Below, piece by piece: positions 44,102 to 53,252 of a stretch of 64,000 nt of DNA. How positions within the stretch are numbered: position 1 is the stretch's first letter; each line of letters begins with the position of its first letter. The translations under genes and the position numbers were made by a program. Under the pieces are notes generated by a model, which had not been told where the DNA came from, ran no database searches, and was given only the letters and a program-made list of their open reading frames with translations. Source of the stretch: Pseudomonadota bacterium (GTDB lineage Bacteria > Pseudomonadota > Gammaproteobacteria > Steroidobacterales > Steroidobacteraceae); the NCBI GenBank assembly GCA_023417315.1, contig JAEZFW010000067.1, positions 1-64,000 on the forward strand. Reading direction: 5' to 3'.

Positions 44102-44992
44102 CTAAGCGAGCTTGCCGCGAACGATGAACTCGAGCGGCTCTCGTTCCTCGCTCAATCTGACGAGCGCATCGGCACGTTCAGGCATTTCGGCAAGGATGTG
44201 GCGCGTCAGGCGTTCATAGTGCGCGATGAACCGAGCGATCTCCTCATCGCTCATGACTCGCCTCGTGATTCGACTGGGCGAGCCGATCGACACGCGCTCG
44301 CGCAGCTTGCGCTCCTGCTCCGTTCGCCATCGGCGTACGACTTCGAAGCCAGGTGCTTGCAGGAGAACTAACGCATCGAGCTCATCGAAGAGTCGACGAT
44401 AAGGGCCGCGCAACGCTTCGTTTGCATATCTGCGCCAGACTGCATCTGCGTCGTGCTCACGTTCGAGATCGTTCTGCGGCGCTTGAAGATCTGCCTCGTC
44501 TTGCGGACGAGCGCCCACGCACCAGCCCTCGAGCAACAAGACCTGTGCTGGACCGCGTACGCGCGGCCAATCGCTCTTGGGACGGCGGTCGTCGATTGCC
44601 TTGTCGAACGCAGGGATTGGAACGAGCTGGGCTCGTCGAAGCGCGCGAATCGTCTCGAGGCCGAGCTCTATATCGTGCGTTCCAGGCACACCGCGCGTCG
44701 CGAGCAGCGGATGAACGCGCTTCGCCAACATCTTCCGCTCGGCTCGCGTGAGATACAGATCGTCCAGCGACATCGCCACGCAGGAAAGGCCTCGGTCCTG
44801 CAGCAATGACTGGACGACCAGCACCATGGTGGATTTACCACTACCTTGTGCGCCACAGATGCCGATCACCATCATCCGATCGGCTACACACTTCTTGTAG
44901 ATCGACGCGGCCAATGGGATGTGGACCTGCTCGACCGCACGGACATAGCTGCGAGGTAAACGATGGGCTGCAAGGAATGCTTCGATGTCCAT
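44102..44992 (-). CDS. P-loop kinase of the D-glycerate 3-kinase (GLYK) type
   Basis: A 296-residue protein with Walker A GICGAQGSGKST (about 44-55), SLDDLYLTRAERKMLAKRVHP with the catalytic Asp pair, GVPGTHDIELG, and Walker B-like VLLLEGWCVGARPQ. This series is characteristic of the plant/fungal-type glycerate kinases within the phosphoribulokinase/uridine-kinase group. It would phosphorylate D-glycerate to 3-phosphoglycerate. No glyoxylate or photorespiratory genes are adjacent, so the substrate is family-based inference. Confidence 0.82.
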   Translation of the reverse strand: MDIEAFLAAHRLPRSYVRAVEQVHIPLAASIYKKCVADRMMVIGICGAQGSGKSTMVLVVQSLLQDRGLSCVAMSLDDLYLTRAERKMLAKRVHPLLATRGVPGTHDIELGLETIRALRRAQLVPIPAFDKAIDDRRPKSDWPRVRGPAQVLLLEGWCVGARPQDEADLQAPQNDLEREHDADAVWRRYANEALRGPYRRLFDELDALVLLQAPGFEVVRRWRTEQERKLRERVSIGSPSRITRRVMSDEEIARFIAHYERLTRHILAEMPERADALVRLSEEREPLEFIVRGKLA

Positions 44993-45138
44993 CGGTCAGT
45001 CGCCCCTCAACGACTTATGTCCTCACGAATTATCGCCGCCCGGCCGACGAGCACGAGGCGGACGGGCGTAGTACCATGCGTTGCGCCTGAGGAGCGCATG
45101 CCGGTAGCCCGATCGCACACGACACCTTGGAGGATCGC

Positions 45139-45345
45139 ATGGATCTGGAAGTAAGAACGATCAGCTTTTTGAGCAGCGGCGCACTGTCCGTGGAAGTCAA
45201 CGGCGGTCTAGGCGGAAGCTCTTCCGACAAAGCCGCGCTGGATGTCGTCAAGCTCTGGGTCTACATCCCCGAGTACGAGAAGAAATCCTCGATCGAGGAA
45301 GTCATGAATCAGGCGCTGAAGGTCGCACGCGAATCCTTGAAGTAG
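45139..45345 (+). CDS. Small protein of unknown function (68 residues)
   Basis: A short soluble protein beginning MDLEVRTISFLSSGALSVEV, with a beta-then-helix layout and a C-terminal helix SIEEVMNQALKVARESLK. TTGGAGGATCGC immediately upstream provides an excellent ribosome binding site, which supports a real gene and fixes the ATG at 45139. I recognise no family. It is divergent from the kinase gene. Confidence 0.65.
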   Translation: MDLEVRTISFLSSGALSVEVNGGLGGSSSDKAALDVVKLWVYIPEYEKKSSIEEVMNQALKVARESLK

Positions 45346-45381
45346 CGTCCTGAAAGGCCGCTCTTCGACGCGGCCGCCTAT

Positions 45382-46677
45382 TCATTCACGATGGACCACG
45401 GTTCCGCTCTTCATGACGAAGAGCGGCGACTCTGTCGTCGATACGTCGTTCAAGACGTTGCCCTTTACGGCCACGACATCCGCAAACTTCCCTGCCTCCA
45501 ACGTACCGACCTCGCCATCCACCCCGAGCAGCTTCGCGGCCTCGCGCGTACCCGCGACCAATGCCGCCGCCGGCGACATGCCGAGTTCGACCATCAAGGC
45601 GAACTCTTTGCCGTTCATGCCATGAGGCGAAACACCAGAATCCGTGCCCAGCGCGATCGGCACTCCGATCTTCAACGCCGCTTTGAAGGCGCGGTCGTGT
45701 GCGGCGGCGGCGGCCCTCGCCTTCTCGGCGATCTTCTGGGGATAGCTGTCCGCCTTTCTGGAAACCCAGAACACCGCGAGGCGCGTCGGGACGAGATACG
45801 TGCCCTTCTTCTTCATGAGCTGCAATGTTTCCTCGGTCAGGAAACTGCCGTGCTCGATGGAATCCACGCCGGCTTCGACCGCAAGCCGCGCCGCTAGATC
45901 GCCGTGACTGTGCGCTGCCACTTTCTTCTTCCACGCATGCGCTTCCGAAACGATCGCTTCGAGCTCCGCTGGCGTGAGCTGCGGAACATCGACCGGATCC
46001 GCTTCCGATAACACGCCGCCCGAGGCGCAGATCTTGATGACGTCCGCGCCCCATTTCATCTGATTGCGCACGGCAAGCCGACATTCTTCGGCCCCGTTGC
46101 ACACACCTTTCTGCGGTCCGACCGGTGGGATGAAGTCCGGCGGAAACGGTCCCATGTCGCAATGGCCGCCCGTGGACCCGAGCGAATGCGCACCCGTGAG
46201 AATGCGAGGGCCCATCACGATACCGTTATTGATCGCGTTGCGCAGTCCAACGTCGACGAAGTCGCTCGCGCCGACATTGCGGACCGTGGTGAATCCCGCT
46301 TCGAGCGTGCGCTTCGCGAACAGCGCGGCGTAGTGCGATTGTTCGACTGGAAAGCGATACATGTGCTCATGAAAGCCGCGGTAATAGTCTTCGTGCATCT
46401 CGTCCGTGATGTGCGTGTGCGCATCGATGAAGCCCGGCAGCAACGTCGCATCGCCAAGATCGATGACTTTCGCATCCGCAGGCACGGAGCCACCGATCGA
46501 CCTGATCCGCTCGCCTTCCACAACGACCAGGCCGTCTCGCTGTAACTGACCCGCCCGAGCGTCGAACAAGTATGCCGCCTTGAGCGCGATGGGCTGCGGA
46601 GGCTCAGCAGCGAACGCAAGCGTGGAAGCGAGCGTGAGTACGAATCCAGCAGCAATCCTACGGGGCATAACAGTCAC
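45382..46677 (-). CDS. Exported amidohydrolase (imidazolonepropionase-like/Xaa-dipeptidase group)
   Basis: A 431-residue metal-dependent hydrolase with a signal peptide (IAAGFVLTLASTLAFAA). Metal ligands are visible: LLPGFIDAHTHI (HxH), a Lys in ADVIKICASGGVL, AAHSHGD (His), DSIEHGSFL (His) and ALGTDSGVSPHG (Asp). This combination fits the binuclear amidohydrolase group that includes Xaa-Arg/Lys dipeptidases and organophosphate-type hydrolases. Export suggests action on periplasmic peptides. It is a single gene. Confidence 0.88.
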   Translation of the reverse strand: MTVMPRRIAAGFVLTLASTLAFAAEPPQPIALKAAYLFDARAGQLQRDGLVVVEGERIRSIGGSVPADAKVIDLGDATLLPGFIDAHTHITDEMHEDYYRGFHEHMYRFPVEQSHYAALFAKRTLEAGFTTVRNVGASDFVDVGLRNAINNGIVMGPRILTGAHSLGSTGGHCDMGPFPPDFIPPVGPQKGVCNGAEECRLAVRNQMKWGADVIKICASGGVLSEADPVDVPQLTPAELEAIVSEAHAWKKKVAAHSHGDLAARLAVEAGVDSIEHGSFLTEETLQLMKKKGTYLVPTRLAVFWVSRKADSYPQKIAEKARAAAAAHDRAFKAALKIGVPIALGTDSGVSPHGMNGKEFALMVELGMSPAAALVAGTREAAKLLGVDGEVGTLEAGKFADVVAVKGNVLNDVSTTESPLFVMKSGTVVHRE

Positions 46678-46759
46678 CTTTCTAAGAGATACTCGCGAAG
46701 CACGCCACGCCTACCCTGGGCCTCCTCCTCGCGTAGGCGAGGATCCATCTGAAGAAGGA

Positions 46760-46980
46760 TAACTCTCGCAAAGCTCGCAAAGGCCGCAAAGGTTAGCAAT
46801 ATCAAGGAATCCTCCTGCCTCTCTTCCTTCGCGCCTCGGTGCCTCCGCGAGAGTGACTCTCATCTGCCCCGGCGCGACACTCCGGAGAAATGATCTCGCG
46901 GAGACGCGGAGCTCAGAATCCAGAATATCTACGGTTCCTATCTTCCTTTGCGAGCCTCGCGTGCTTTACGAGATTCTCTT
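46760..46980. repeat. Nested inverted repeats in the amidohydrolase-CdsA intergenic region
   Basis: Outer arms (CTCGCAAAGCTCGCAAAGG near 46764-46783 and CCTTTGCGAGCCTCGCGTGC near 46945-46965) and inner arms (GCCTCGGTGCCTCCGCGAGA near 46833-46852 and TCTCGCGGAGACGCGGAGC near 46894-46912) pair imperfectly. The 318-base region between the two genes holds no credible open frame. Confidence 0.65.
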
Positions 46981-46995
46981 CTCCCCGCATCATCC

Positions 46996-47934
46996 TCACG
47001 TAAAGAAGAACCGCGTGACATGGAAGAACACCGGTGCGGCAAAGCTCACCGAGTCCATGCGATCGAGCATACCGCCGTGGCCTTCGATCATCACACCCCA
47101 GTCCTTTGCGCCTAAGCTGCGCTTGACTGCAGACAGCGATAAGCCGCCCAAGAAGCCCATCACGACGATGATGAACGCCATGCCGAGCGACTCGAGCCAC
47201 GTGAACGGTGTGATCCACCACATTGCACCGCCGATGGCCGTTGCCGTAAGCCCGCCGCCGATCAGGCCCTCGACCGTCTTCGACGGGCTGACCTGCGGCG
47301 CCAGCTTCGTGCGACCGTATAGCTTTCCGAAGACGTACTGCATCACATCGCTCATTTGCACGATGAGCACGAGATAGAACAGCAGCAGCGCATTGTTCTC
47401 GTAGCCTTCGATGTCGAGCAGCAGCAGCGCAGGTGCGTAGCTGATGCAGTACACGCAGATCATGATCGCCCACTGCAGCTTCGCGCAGCGCGCAAGGAAG
47501 TCCTGCGTGTCGGCAGCAAAGGCAGCGACCGAAGGCAGCAATAGGAACGCGTACACCGGAATCAAGATAGCGAACGTGCCGTACTGGTCCAAGCCGATCA
47601 GCACGTACTGCAGCGGCACGAGCACGAAGAAGCAGAGCACGAGCGGCCGGTGATCTCCCGGTCGAGTGGGCGTCAAAGTCACGAACTCTCGTAAGGCGAA
47701 GAACGATGCGAGCCCGAACAAGATCAACGTCGCGGTGCTGCCGAGCACGAACGCGACGGCGAATATCCCCACCATCGCCCACCACGCCTTCGTCCGCGCA
47801 TTGAGATTCTCGATCGTGGCGCGCTTTTCCGGCGTCTTCGCTCGAGCCGCAAGCGCCGCACCGATGAAGGAGGCGAGCGTGAGCAACGTGATCACGCCGC
47901 CGAACAACCACAATGCCCGTTGATCGATCGTCAT
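46996..47934 (-). CDS. cdsA: Phosphatidate cytidylyltransferase
   Basis: A 312-residue membrane protein with about eight hydrophobic segments. The CdsA signature occupies the C-terminal part: SDVMQYVFGKLYGRTKLAPQVSPSKTVEGL followed by SLSAVKRSLGAKDWG and GHGGMLDRMDS with its Asp residues. It makes CDP-diacylglycerol from phosphatidic acid and CTP. The ATG at 47934 overlaps the stop of the PlsC-like gene (ATGA); the longer frame from 48051 only overlaps that gene. It is third in a phospholipid operon. Confidence 0.92.
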   Translation of the reverse strand: MTIDQRALWLFGGVITLLTLASFIGAALAARAKTPEKRATIENLNARTKAWWAMVGIFAVAFVLGSTATLILFGLASFFALREFVTLTPTRPGDHRPLVLCFFVLVPLQYVLIGLDQYGTFAILIPVYAFLLLPSVAAFAADTQDFLARCAKLQWAIMICVYCISYAPALLLLDIEGYENNALLLFYLVLIVQMSDVMQYVFGKLYGRTKLAPQVSPSKTVEGLIGGGLTATAIGGAMWWITPFTWLESLGMAFIIVVMGFLGGLSLSAVKRSLGAKDWGVMIEGHGGMLDRMDSVSFAAPVFFHVTRFFFT

Positions 47935-48551
47935 GACGCAGACTTGGTCAGACCCGACAAGTTGATGACCTCGGCACGCGCTCGAGCCAGAAATGCATCC
48001 TTGGCTTCGTTCGATGCCAGCGCGATAGGCGAGCCGAACCGGACCGTGCAAGTCATCGGGACCGGCAACAAAGCGCCCTTGGGCATGCTGCGATGAAGAT
48101 TTTCGATGTACGCGGGAACCAGCTCGACCTTCGGAAATGCGTGCGCAAGACGATACAAGCCGCTCTTGAACGGACCCGGTGTCGGCTCCTTACCGCGCGT
48201 GCCCTCAGGAAAGATGATCAGCGAGTCGCCACGATGCAGCGCCTCGAAAAGCGGTTCGAGGGGATTTGCGTTCGGATCGGAGCGCGCCCGGTCGATCAGC
48301 ACCGCGCGCAGCGCCTGCGTTGCGATGTACTTTCGAAAACCTGAACCCCAGTAGTCGCGCGCCGCCACCGCGCACGTTCGTGCCCGCAGCTCAAACGGCA
48401 GCGCCGACCAGAGCGCCAAGGTATCGATATGGCTCGAGTGATTCGCGAAATAGATGCGCTGGTTCGGATCCGGACCGCATCCGATCCAGCGTGGATACGC
48501 GCCGACGAGGAGCTTCACGATGCCGACGAGCAGCATCCCGGAAGGGCGCAT
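47931..48551 (-). CDS. plsC: 1-acyl-sn-glycerol-3-phosphate acyltransferase-like protein
   Basis: A 206-residue protein of the PlsC/LPLAT family. The catalytic HX4D motif is FANHSSHIDTLAL, the glycerol-phosphate-binding motif is IIFPEGTRGKE, and an N-terminal hydrophobic segment anchors it. It would acylate lysophosphatidic acid to phosphatidic acid, the substrate of the downstream CdsA-like enzyme. Its start ATG directly follows the stop of the CDP-alcohol phosphatidyltransferase gene, and its stop overlaps the cdsA start. Confidence 0.88.
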   Translation of the reverse strand: MRPSGMLLVGIVKLLVGAYPRWIGCGPDPNQRIYFANHSSHIDTLALWSALPFELRARTCAVAARDYWGSGFRKYIATQALRAVLIDRARSDPNANPLEPLFEALHRGDSLIIFPEGTRGKEPTPGPFKSGLYRLAHAFPKVELVPAYIENLHRSMPKGALLPVPMTCTVRFGSPIALASNEAKDAFLARARAEVINLSGLTKSAS

Positions 48552-49178
48552 TCAGCTCGCCCTCGAGTTGAGCTGCTTCGCAATCGCGTGCGTGCGTGTG
48601 AAGCACGTTAGCACCGCTCCGATCGCAATGATCCAAGCCGCGAGCGTCGGTCCGTATTGAGTGTTCGAGTATGCGAGCTCAATCGCACCGACTAAACAAC
48701 CGAGCGTCATGACCGCCATGCGATGCGGCTTCGCTTGCGGCCCGCGAAAATCCTGAGTCAGCCCGAGAGATCCTCCGAGCACACGGATGTAGGCCGTGAT
48801 TGCGGCGGCAAGCGCGCCGAACCAGCCCAGCCATGGCGCACCGATCGCATAGCCAAGCGGCACGATAAACAAGGAGTCGGCGATGCGATCAGGTATCTCG
48901 TTGTATAGACCTCCGGTCGCAGATTGCCGGCCACCTTCGATCGCCACCATGCCATCGAGCAAGTTGCATAGGAGTCGAAGCTGAATGCACAACGCCGTGA
49001 GCACCAGGCCCGCAGTCGTGTACCACTCGAGTAAGAGCAGCGCACCGATCGCCGCGAAGACCAGGCTCAAGATCGAAATTGCATTCGGCGAGACACGAGC
49101 ACGCACGAGCGCACCGGCCAGGAAGCGTGCCCAGCCAGTCGAGCGTGAAGTCAGCGGCCTGCGATTGTCTACACCCAA
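48552..49178 (-). CDS. CDP-alcohol phosphatidyltransferase with variant active-site motif
   Basis: A 208-residue protein with about five to six transmembrane helices. The family's DGxxAR...GxxxDxxxD motif appears as DGMVAIEGGRQSATGG and LYNEIPDRIAD, so the Arg and the third Asp are replaced (Ile and Asn) while other acids remain. Members transfer the phosphatidyl group of CDP-diacylglycerol to an alcohol; here the alcohol is unknown. It is the first gene of an operon with the PlsC- and CdsA-like genes, which together could make a phospholipid from lysophosphatidate. Confidence 0.85.
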   Translation of the reverse strand: MGVDNRRPLTSRSTGWARFLAGALVRARVSPNAISILSLVFAAIGALLLLEWYTTAGLVLTALCIQLRLLCNLLDGMVAIEGGRQSATGGLYNEIPDRIADSLFIVPLGYAIGAPWLGWFGALAAAITAYIRVLGGSLGLTQDFRGPQAKPHRMAVMTLGCLVGAIELAYSNTQYGPTLAAWIIAIGAVLTCFTRTHAIAKQLNSRAS

Positions 49179-49349
49179 TGCGCGTTCTTGTTCTTCTGTG
49201 TTCTGCCGCGAGCGTACGATTGTTCCAGCGCTGTTGCAATCTTACGAGAGGATGAGCACCGGCTGACTATCGGTAGCGGGTTCTTATCTCAGACTGCCAA
49301 AAGGCCTACTTAACGTCCATAGCGCGACTGCTTCTCTACCCCGGCAGGT

Positions 49350-51941
49350 TTACGGCTTTACGATCTCCTGAATCCGTTGCGCCAATGCCTCCATCGGGAA
49401 GGGTTTCGTCATCACGTGCATCCCCCGCGCGAGGTTCTCGAGTCCTGCATCGGGGTGCTCGGCATAGCCCGTGATGAACAGCACTTTCAGGCGCGGTCGC
49501 TCCTTGCGTGCTTCCTCCGCCATTTTTCTGCCGTTGATCTCGGGCAACCCGACGTCCGTGATCAGAAGATCGATGCGTTCGTTCGACATGAGAATGTGCA
49601 AGCCCGATGAGCCGTCGTACGCCTCGAGCGTGCGATACCCCAGATCCTTGAGTACATCGAGGATCAATCTGCGCACGACCTCGTCGTCTTCTACGACCAG
49701 GACTGTGCGCGCGCTCAACGCAGGGTACGCACCCGTCTCGGCTACCTGCGACTCCGGCGTCGTGAGCGCTCCGTCGTACCGGGGCAAGTACAAACGAAAC
49801 GCAGTGCCCTCGCCCAGGACGGACTCGATCGTAATGTCGCCCTCGGACTGGCGCACGAAGCCATACGTCATCGACAAACCGAGCCCCGTCCCCTGCCCAA
49901 GGGGTTTCGTCGTAAAGAATGGCTCGAACGCTTTCTCGATGACATCTGCAGGCATTCCGGTGCCCGTGTCCGTTACACAGATGCAGACATATTCGCCACT
50001 CACCAACGCCGCGTGGTTCGAGGTCGCAACGATCTCGTTGCTCGTTTCGAGCGTCAGTCGCCCTCCTCCTGGCATCGCATCTCGTGCGTTGATCGCCAAA
50101 TTCAGAATCGCGCTCTCGAGCTGATTTGGATCGCACCGGGTCAACCACAAGTCCGGAGCAGCGCGCACTTCCAGTCGAATCCGCTCGCCCAATGTTCGGC
50201 GCAACATGTCCTCCATTTCTGCGATCAATCGATTGGCTTCGACGGGCTGCGGATCGAGCGGCTGCTTGCGCGCGAAGGCGAGCAGCCGATGGGTCAATGC
50301 CGCTGCTCGGTTAGCAGAGGCAATGGCTGCCTTCGCATATTCATGGACACGATCGTAGCGCCCCTGCGCGATACGCCGCTCCATCATGTCCAGCGACCCC
50401 ATGATGCCCGTCAGCAAATTGTTGAAGTCGTGCGCGATACCGCCCGTGAGCTGACCGATCGCCTCCATCTTCTGGGATTGACGCAGACGCTCTTCCGCTT
50501 GCAGCAACGGTGTGATGTCCACGGCTTCCGGCACGATACCGACGACTGCGCCTTCGTCGTTCTTCACCGGCCGCATCGAGAAGTCGAAGCTGCGCTGACC
50601 GATGGGGAGATTGAGCGTGATCGGCTCGCGCATGTTGCCGCCGCGCGCGACTCGCTCGACACCTTCGCGAATTCGCTCCGGCATGTTGAGGGTTGCGGTA
50701 AACCAAGGTGTCGTCCAGAAGGCTCGGCCCGCGACATCGCTCAGCTCAGCACGGATGCCCGCCAACGATTCGGCGTTCGAATCGAGAATCACGCCATCTG
50801 CAGCAAGGTAACCCTGATAGATGAAGCTGGTTTGCGAAGTCGTCTGCACGCGGTTGACATGCTCTTGCAGAGTGCGAACGGCAGCCGAGAGCTCCTTCGT
50901 TCTCTCGAGAACGAGCGCTTCCAATCTCTCGTTCAGTCTACGCAGGTTTTCTTCGCTCGCTCGCAACGCCGCTTCGGCGCGCGCACGCTCGGTGACATCG
51001 GTCGCTTGTATGAAGACACCCGTGATCTCACCTGTGGGATCGCGAATGGGCTGGAAGATGAAGTCGAGCAAGCGCTTCTCTTGCTCCCCTCGCGGGTTGC
51101 GGCGTAAGGCTACGGGCGTAGATGCCGCAAGGAACGGCTCGCCCTCGCGATAGACGCGATCGAGCACCTCGCCGAAGCCCTGTTCGATGACCTCGGGAAG
51201 TGCGTCCGCAACGCGCCTGCCTAAGATATCGCGACGTCCGATCAGATGCAGGTACGCGGCGTTCGCGATCGCGAACACATGTTCGGGACCTTGTAAGAGC
51301 GCGATCGCACCAGGGGCTTGTTCCACTAGAGCCCGAAAGCGCTCGAGCTCCGTATCGCGCGCGCGCTGCGCCAAGACCGTCGCAGTCGTTTCGTGCCCTT
51401 GATTGAAGACGCCGGCGACCGAGCCATCCGCGTTGCGTATAGGTGTGAAGCTATAGTTCCAATACGTTTCTCGAACCTTGCCTCTACGTACCATGGGCAG
51501 CATCTGGTCGTACGTGGCAAGTCCCTGGCCCGTGCTGAGCACGCGCTCGAGCTGCGGACCGACCACATCCCAAATGTCCCACCATACTTCTCGCGCCGGA
51601 CGACCAAGCGCCCAAGGATGCTTCTCGGCCGGGATTGGCGACCACGCGTCGTTGTAGACGAGCAGCAGCTCGCGCCCGCAATACACCGCTGTAGGGATGG
51701 TGGAGTTCAGGCAAATATCGAGCGCCGCTTGCAGAGCAGGCGGCCAATGTTCGATCGGACCGAGTGCGCTGCGGGACCAATCGTGAGCGCGGATACGGGC
51801 TGCCATGTTGGAGCTCGTATCGACCCCATCGTCACGCTCACCTTTCGTCGCCACGCCCCCGTCCTGCACGGAATGCTGCCCCATTTCCGTGCTTGGAAAT
51901 TCTCGCACATCGAATCGCCGAAACTTCACGATCTGCGGCAA
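49350..51941 (-). CDS. PAS-containing hybrid sensor histidine kinase with receiver domain
   Basis: An 863-residue cytoplasmic protein without membrane segments. An N-terminal PAS-type domain (MAARIRAHDWSRSALGPIEH, the start common in such kinases), then two more PAS domains with PAC-type regions (VFNQGHETTA, VFIQATDVTERARAE, VGIVPEAVDITP). Next come HisKA with GGIAHDFNNLLTGI (His about 501), HATPase_c with LAINARDAMPGGG and GTGLGLSMTYG, and a C-terminal receiver with LLITDVGLPEINGR (Asp about 794). It probably senses a soluble signal and uses an external response partner. Alternative start: Met 20 (51884). Confidence 0.92.
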   Translation of the reverse strand: MPQIVKFRRFDVREFPSTEMGQHSVQDGGVATKGERDDGVDTSSNMAARIRAHDWSRSALGPIEHWPPALQAALDICLNSTIPTAVYCGRELLLVYNDAWSPIPAEKHPWALGRPAREVWWDIWDVVGPQLERVLSTGQGLATYDQMLPMVRRGKVRETYWNYSFTPIRNADGSVAGVFNQGHETTATVLAQRARDTELERFRALVEQAPGAIALLQGPEHVFAIANAAYLHLIGRRDILGRRVADALPEVIEQGFGEVLDRVYREGEPFLAASTPVALRRNPRGEQEKRLLDFIFQPIRDPTGEITGVFIQATDVTERARAEAALRASEENLRRLNERLEALVLERTKELSAAVRTLQEHVNRVQTTSQTSFIYQGYLAADGVILDSNAESLAGIRAELSDVAGRAFWTTPWFTATLNMPERIREGVERVARGGNMREPITLNLPIGQRSFDFSMRPVKNDEGAVVGIVPEAVDITPLLQAEERLRQSQKMEAIGQLTGGIAHDFNNLLTGIMGSLDMMERRIAQGRYDRVHEYAKAAIASANRAAALTHRLLAFARKQPLDPQPVEANRLIAEMEDMLRRTLGERIRLEVRAAPDLWLTRCDPNQLESAILNLAINARDAMPGGGRLTLETSNEIVATSNHAALVSGEYVCICVTDTGTGMPADVIEKAFEPFFTTKPLGQGTGLGLSMTYGFVRQSEGDITIESVLGEGTAFRLYLPRYDGALTTPESQVAETGAYPALSARTVLVVEDDEVVRRLILDVLKDLGYRTLEAYDGSSGLHILMSNERIDLLITDVGLPEINGRKMAEEARKERPRLKVLFITGYAEHPDAGLENLARGMHVMTKPFPMEALAQRIQEIVKP

Positions 51942-52186
51942 CTACGCAGCTGTAATCCTCCCCGAGTGAGACAGCTGCCGCTGTTCGAGCCGCGCAATTC
52001 GCGGACAATGCATCCCGCCGTGCTGTTCAACGCAGAGCGCACGAACCACCGCGGATGGCGGTGAGTGATTACTACAATCTCGATGAGTCAGAGCGCGGCG
52101 CCGCCGGCTTGTATGCGAACGATCCTCTCTTGGCACGTGTTCCATGGAAGGCTGTGCGGCAGCGCAGCTCGGACAAGGTCCCGACT

Positions 52187-52840
52187 ATGAGACACCAATC
52201 GAGCACCCGCGCGATGCTGGGCGCAATCTTGTGGTTGTCATCGTTTGCCGCGCTCGCCGACGAAACCGAACCCGCCTTGTGGGTCTCTCAAGAGATCCAT
52301 CTCGTCTACCGCAGCCAGCTGACGCTGTACGAATGCGCGAGCGTTCGTCGAAAAGTCATGAGCATTCTCCATGCTCTTGGCGCGCATGCGAGCACGGACG
52401 TTCGACTCCAGAGCTGCAACATCAGCCAGCCCGCCGGGGGCCCTCCGTCCCAACTCGTCTCGATGCAGATCCATGTTCTAAGCGCCGCACCCGCGACGGC
52501 TCAGCTTCGAGCTGCGCTCGCCAAACGGCAAAGTCGCCGCGAGCTGCTCGAACGACTTGGGGCGCGCACTTCACCACCGGAAGAGTTCACCGCAGTGTGG
52601 CGACGTGTCGATCTCACCGCCGATCGTGAGCTGCGATTGGGCAGCTCGGACTGCGAGCTGTTGGAGCAACTCACGCAGCAAGTGCTGCCGAAACTCTCAG
52701 TCAAGGTGCTCGCCCGCGAGCGGTTCTGCTCGCAGTCGCCGCATCGTTTACGGAAGCCCACTCTCAAAGTGCTGGCGCTCAAGCCTGCGCCCCACGCCGA
52801 TAGCGTCAGTGCGCTCGGTCGTAGACAAATCAAGAGGTAG
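52187..52840 (+). CDS. Exported protein of unknown function
   Basis: A 217-residue protein with signal peptide MRHQSSTRAMLGAILWLSSFAALA. The mature part starts ALWVSQEIHLVYRSQLTLYE, contains four or five cysteines (YECASVR, QSCNISQ, SSDCELL, RFCSQSP) and has a helical middle (TAQLRAALAKRQSRRELLERL). Start chosen at the signal peptide; the open frame extends 44 codons further upstream without credible sequence. I recognise no family. Confidence 0.6.
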   Translation: MRHQSSTRAMLGAILWLSSFAALADETEPALWVSQEIHLVYRSQLTLYECASVRRKVMSILHALGAHASTDVRLQSCNISQPAGGPPSQLVSMQIHVLSAAPATAQLRAALAKRQSRRELLERLGARTSPPEEFTAVWRRVDLTADRELRLGSSDCELLEQLTQQVLPKLSVKVLARERFCSQSPHRLRKPTLKVLALKPAPHADSVSALGRRQIKR

Positions 52841-53252
52841 ATTGCACCGAATGCGTGAAGCGATGTCGCAACCGAAGACCAAGATCGTGCACACGACGCT
52901 CTGACCGCCAGCCCGCGCGCACATTGCGCACTCCCTTGAGTCGGCGCTTGCTCCAAGCAGGCGCAGCGGTCGATATCTGCACTCCCGCTGCGCCCCTGAG
53001 CCTCTCGATGCACAACACTGCAGCGTCATTCGAGTCGCGCTTTTGTCTATCGCGCCTCGCGTGCGCGAGCGGCGCGTGAGCGCCGATCGATCTTCCGCGC
53101 ATCGCCTGACTCTATAAATCCTTGAAGAAGCTGAGCATCGCACGCACGTCTGCACGCGCGTGCAGACCGTGCAAGCAACGCACGAAGACCGAGCAAACGC
53201 GGGTTGGCGAAGTTATTGCAATGCGTTGGCCATCGTAGATCCAGGGAGATAG
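52841..53252. other. Region upstream of the TonB receptor gene
   Basis: 412 bases without a credible gene. Open frames on both strands are shadows with no family resemblance. A strong palindrome at 53144-53172 (listed separately) is the only structured element. AGGGAGAT just before 53253 is the receptor gene's ribosome binding site. Confidence 0.5.
53144..53172. promoter_or_regulatory. Palindrome GCACGTCTGCACGC/GCGTGCAGACCGTGC, candidate operator
   Basis: The two halves are reverse complements apart from one inserted base in the right half. The site lies about 80 bases before the TonB receptor start, a usual location for a repressor or activator site. The binding protein is unknown; it does not look like a Fur box. 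Confidence 0.5.
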
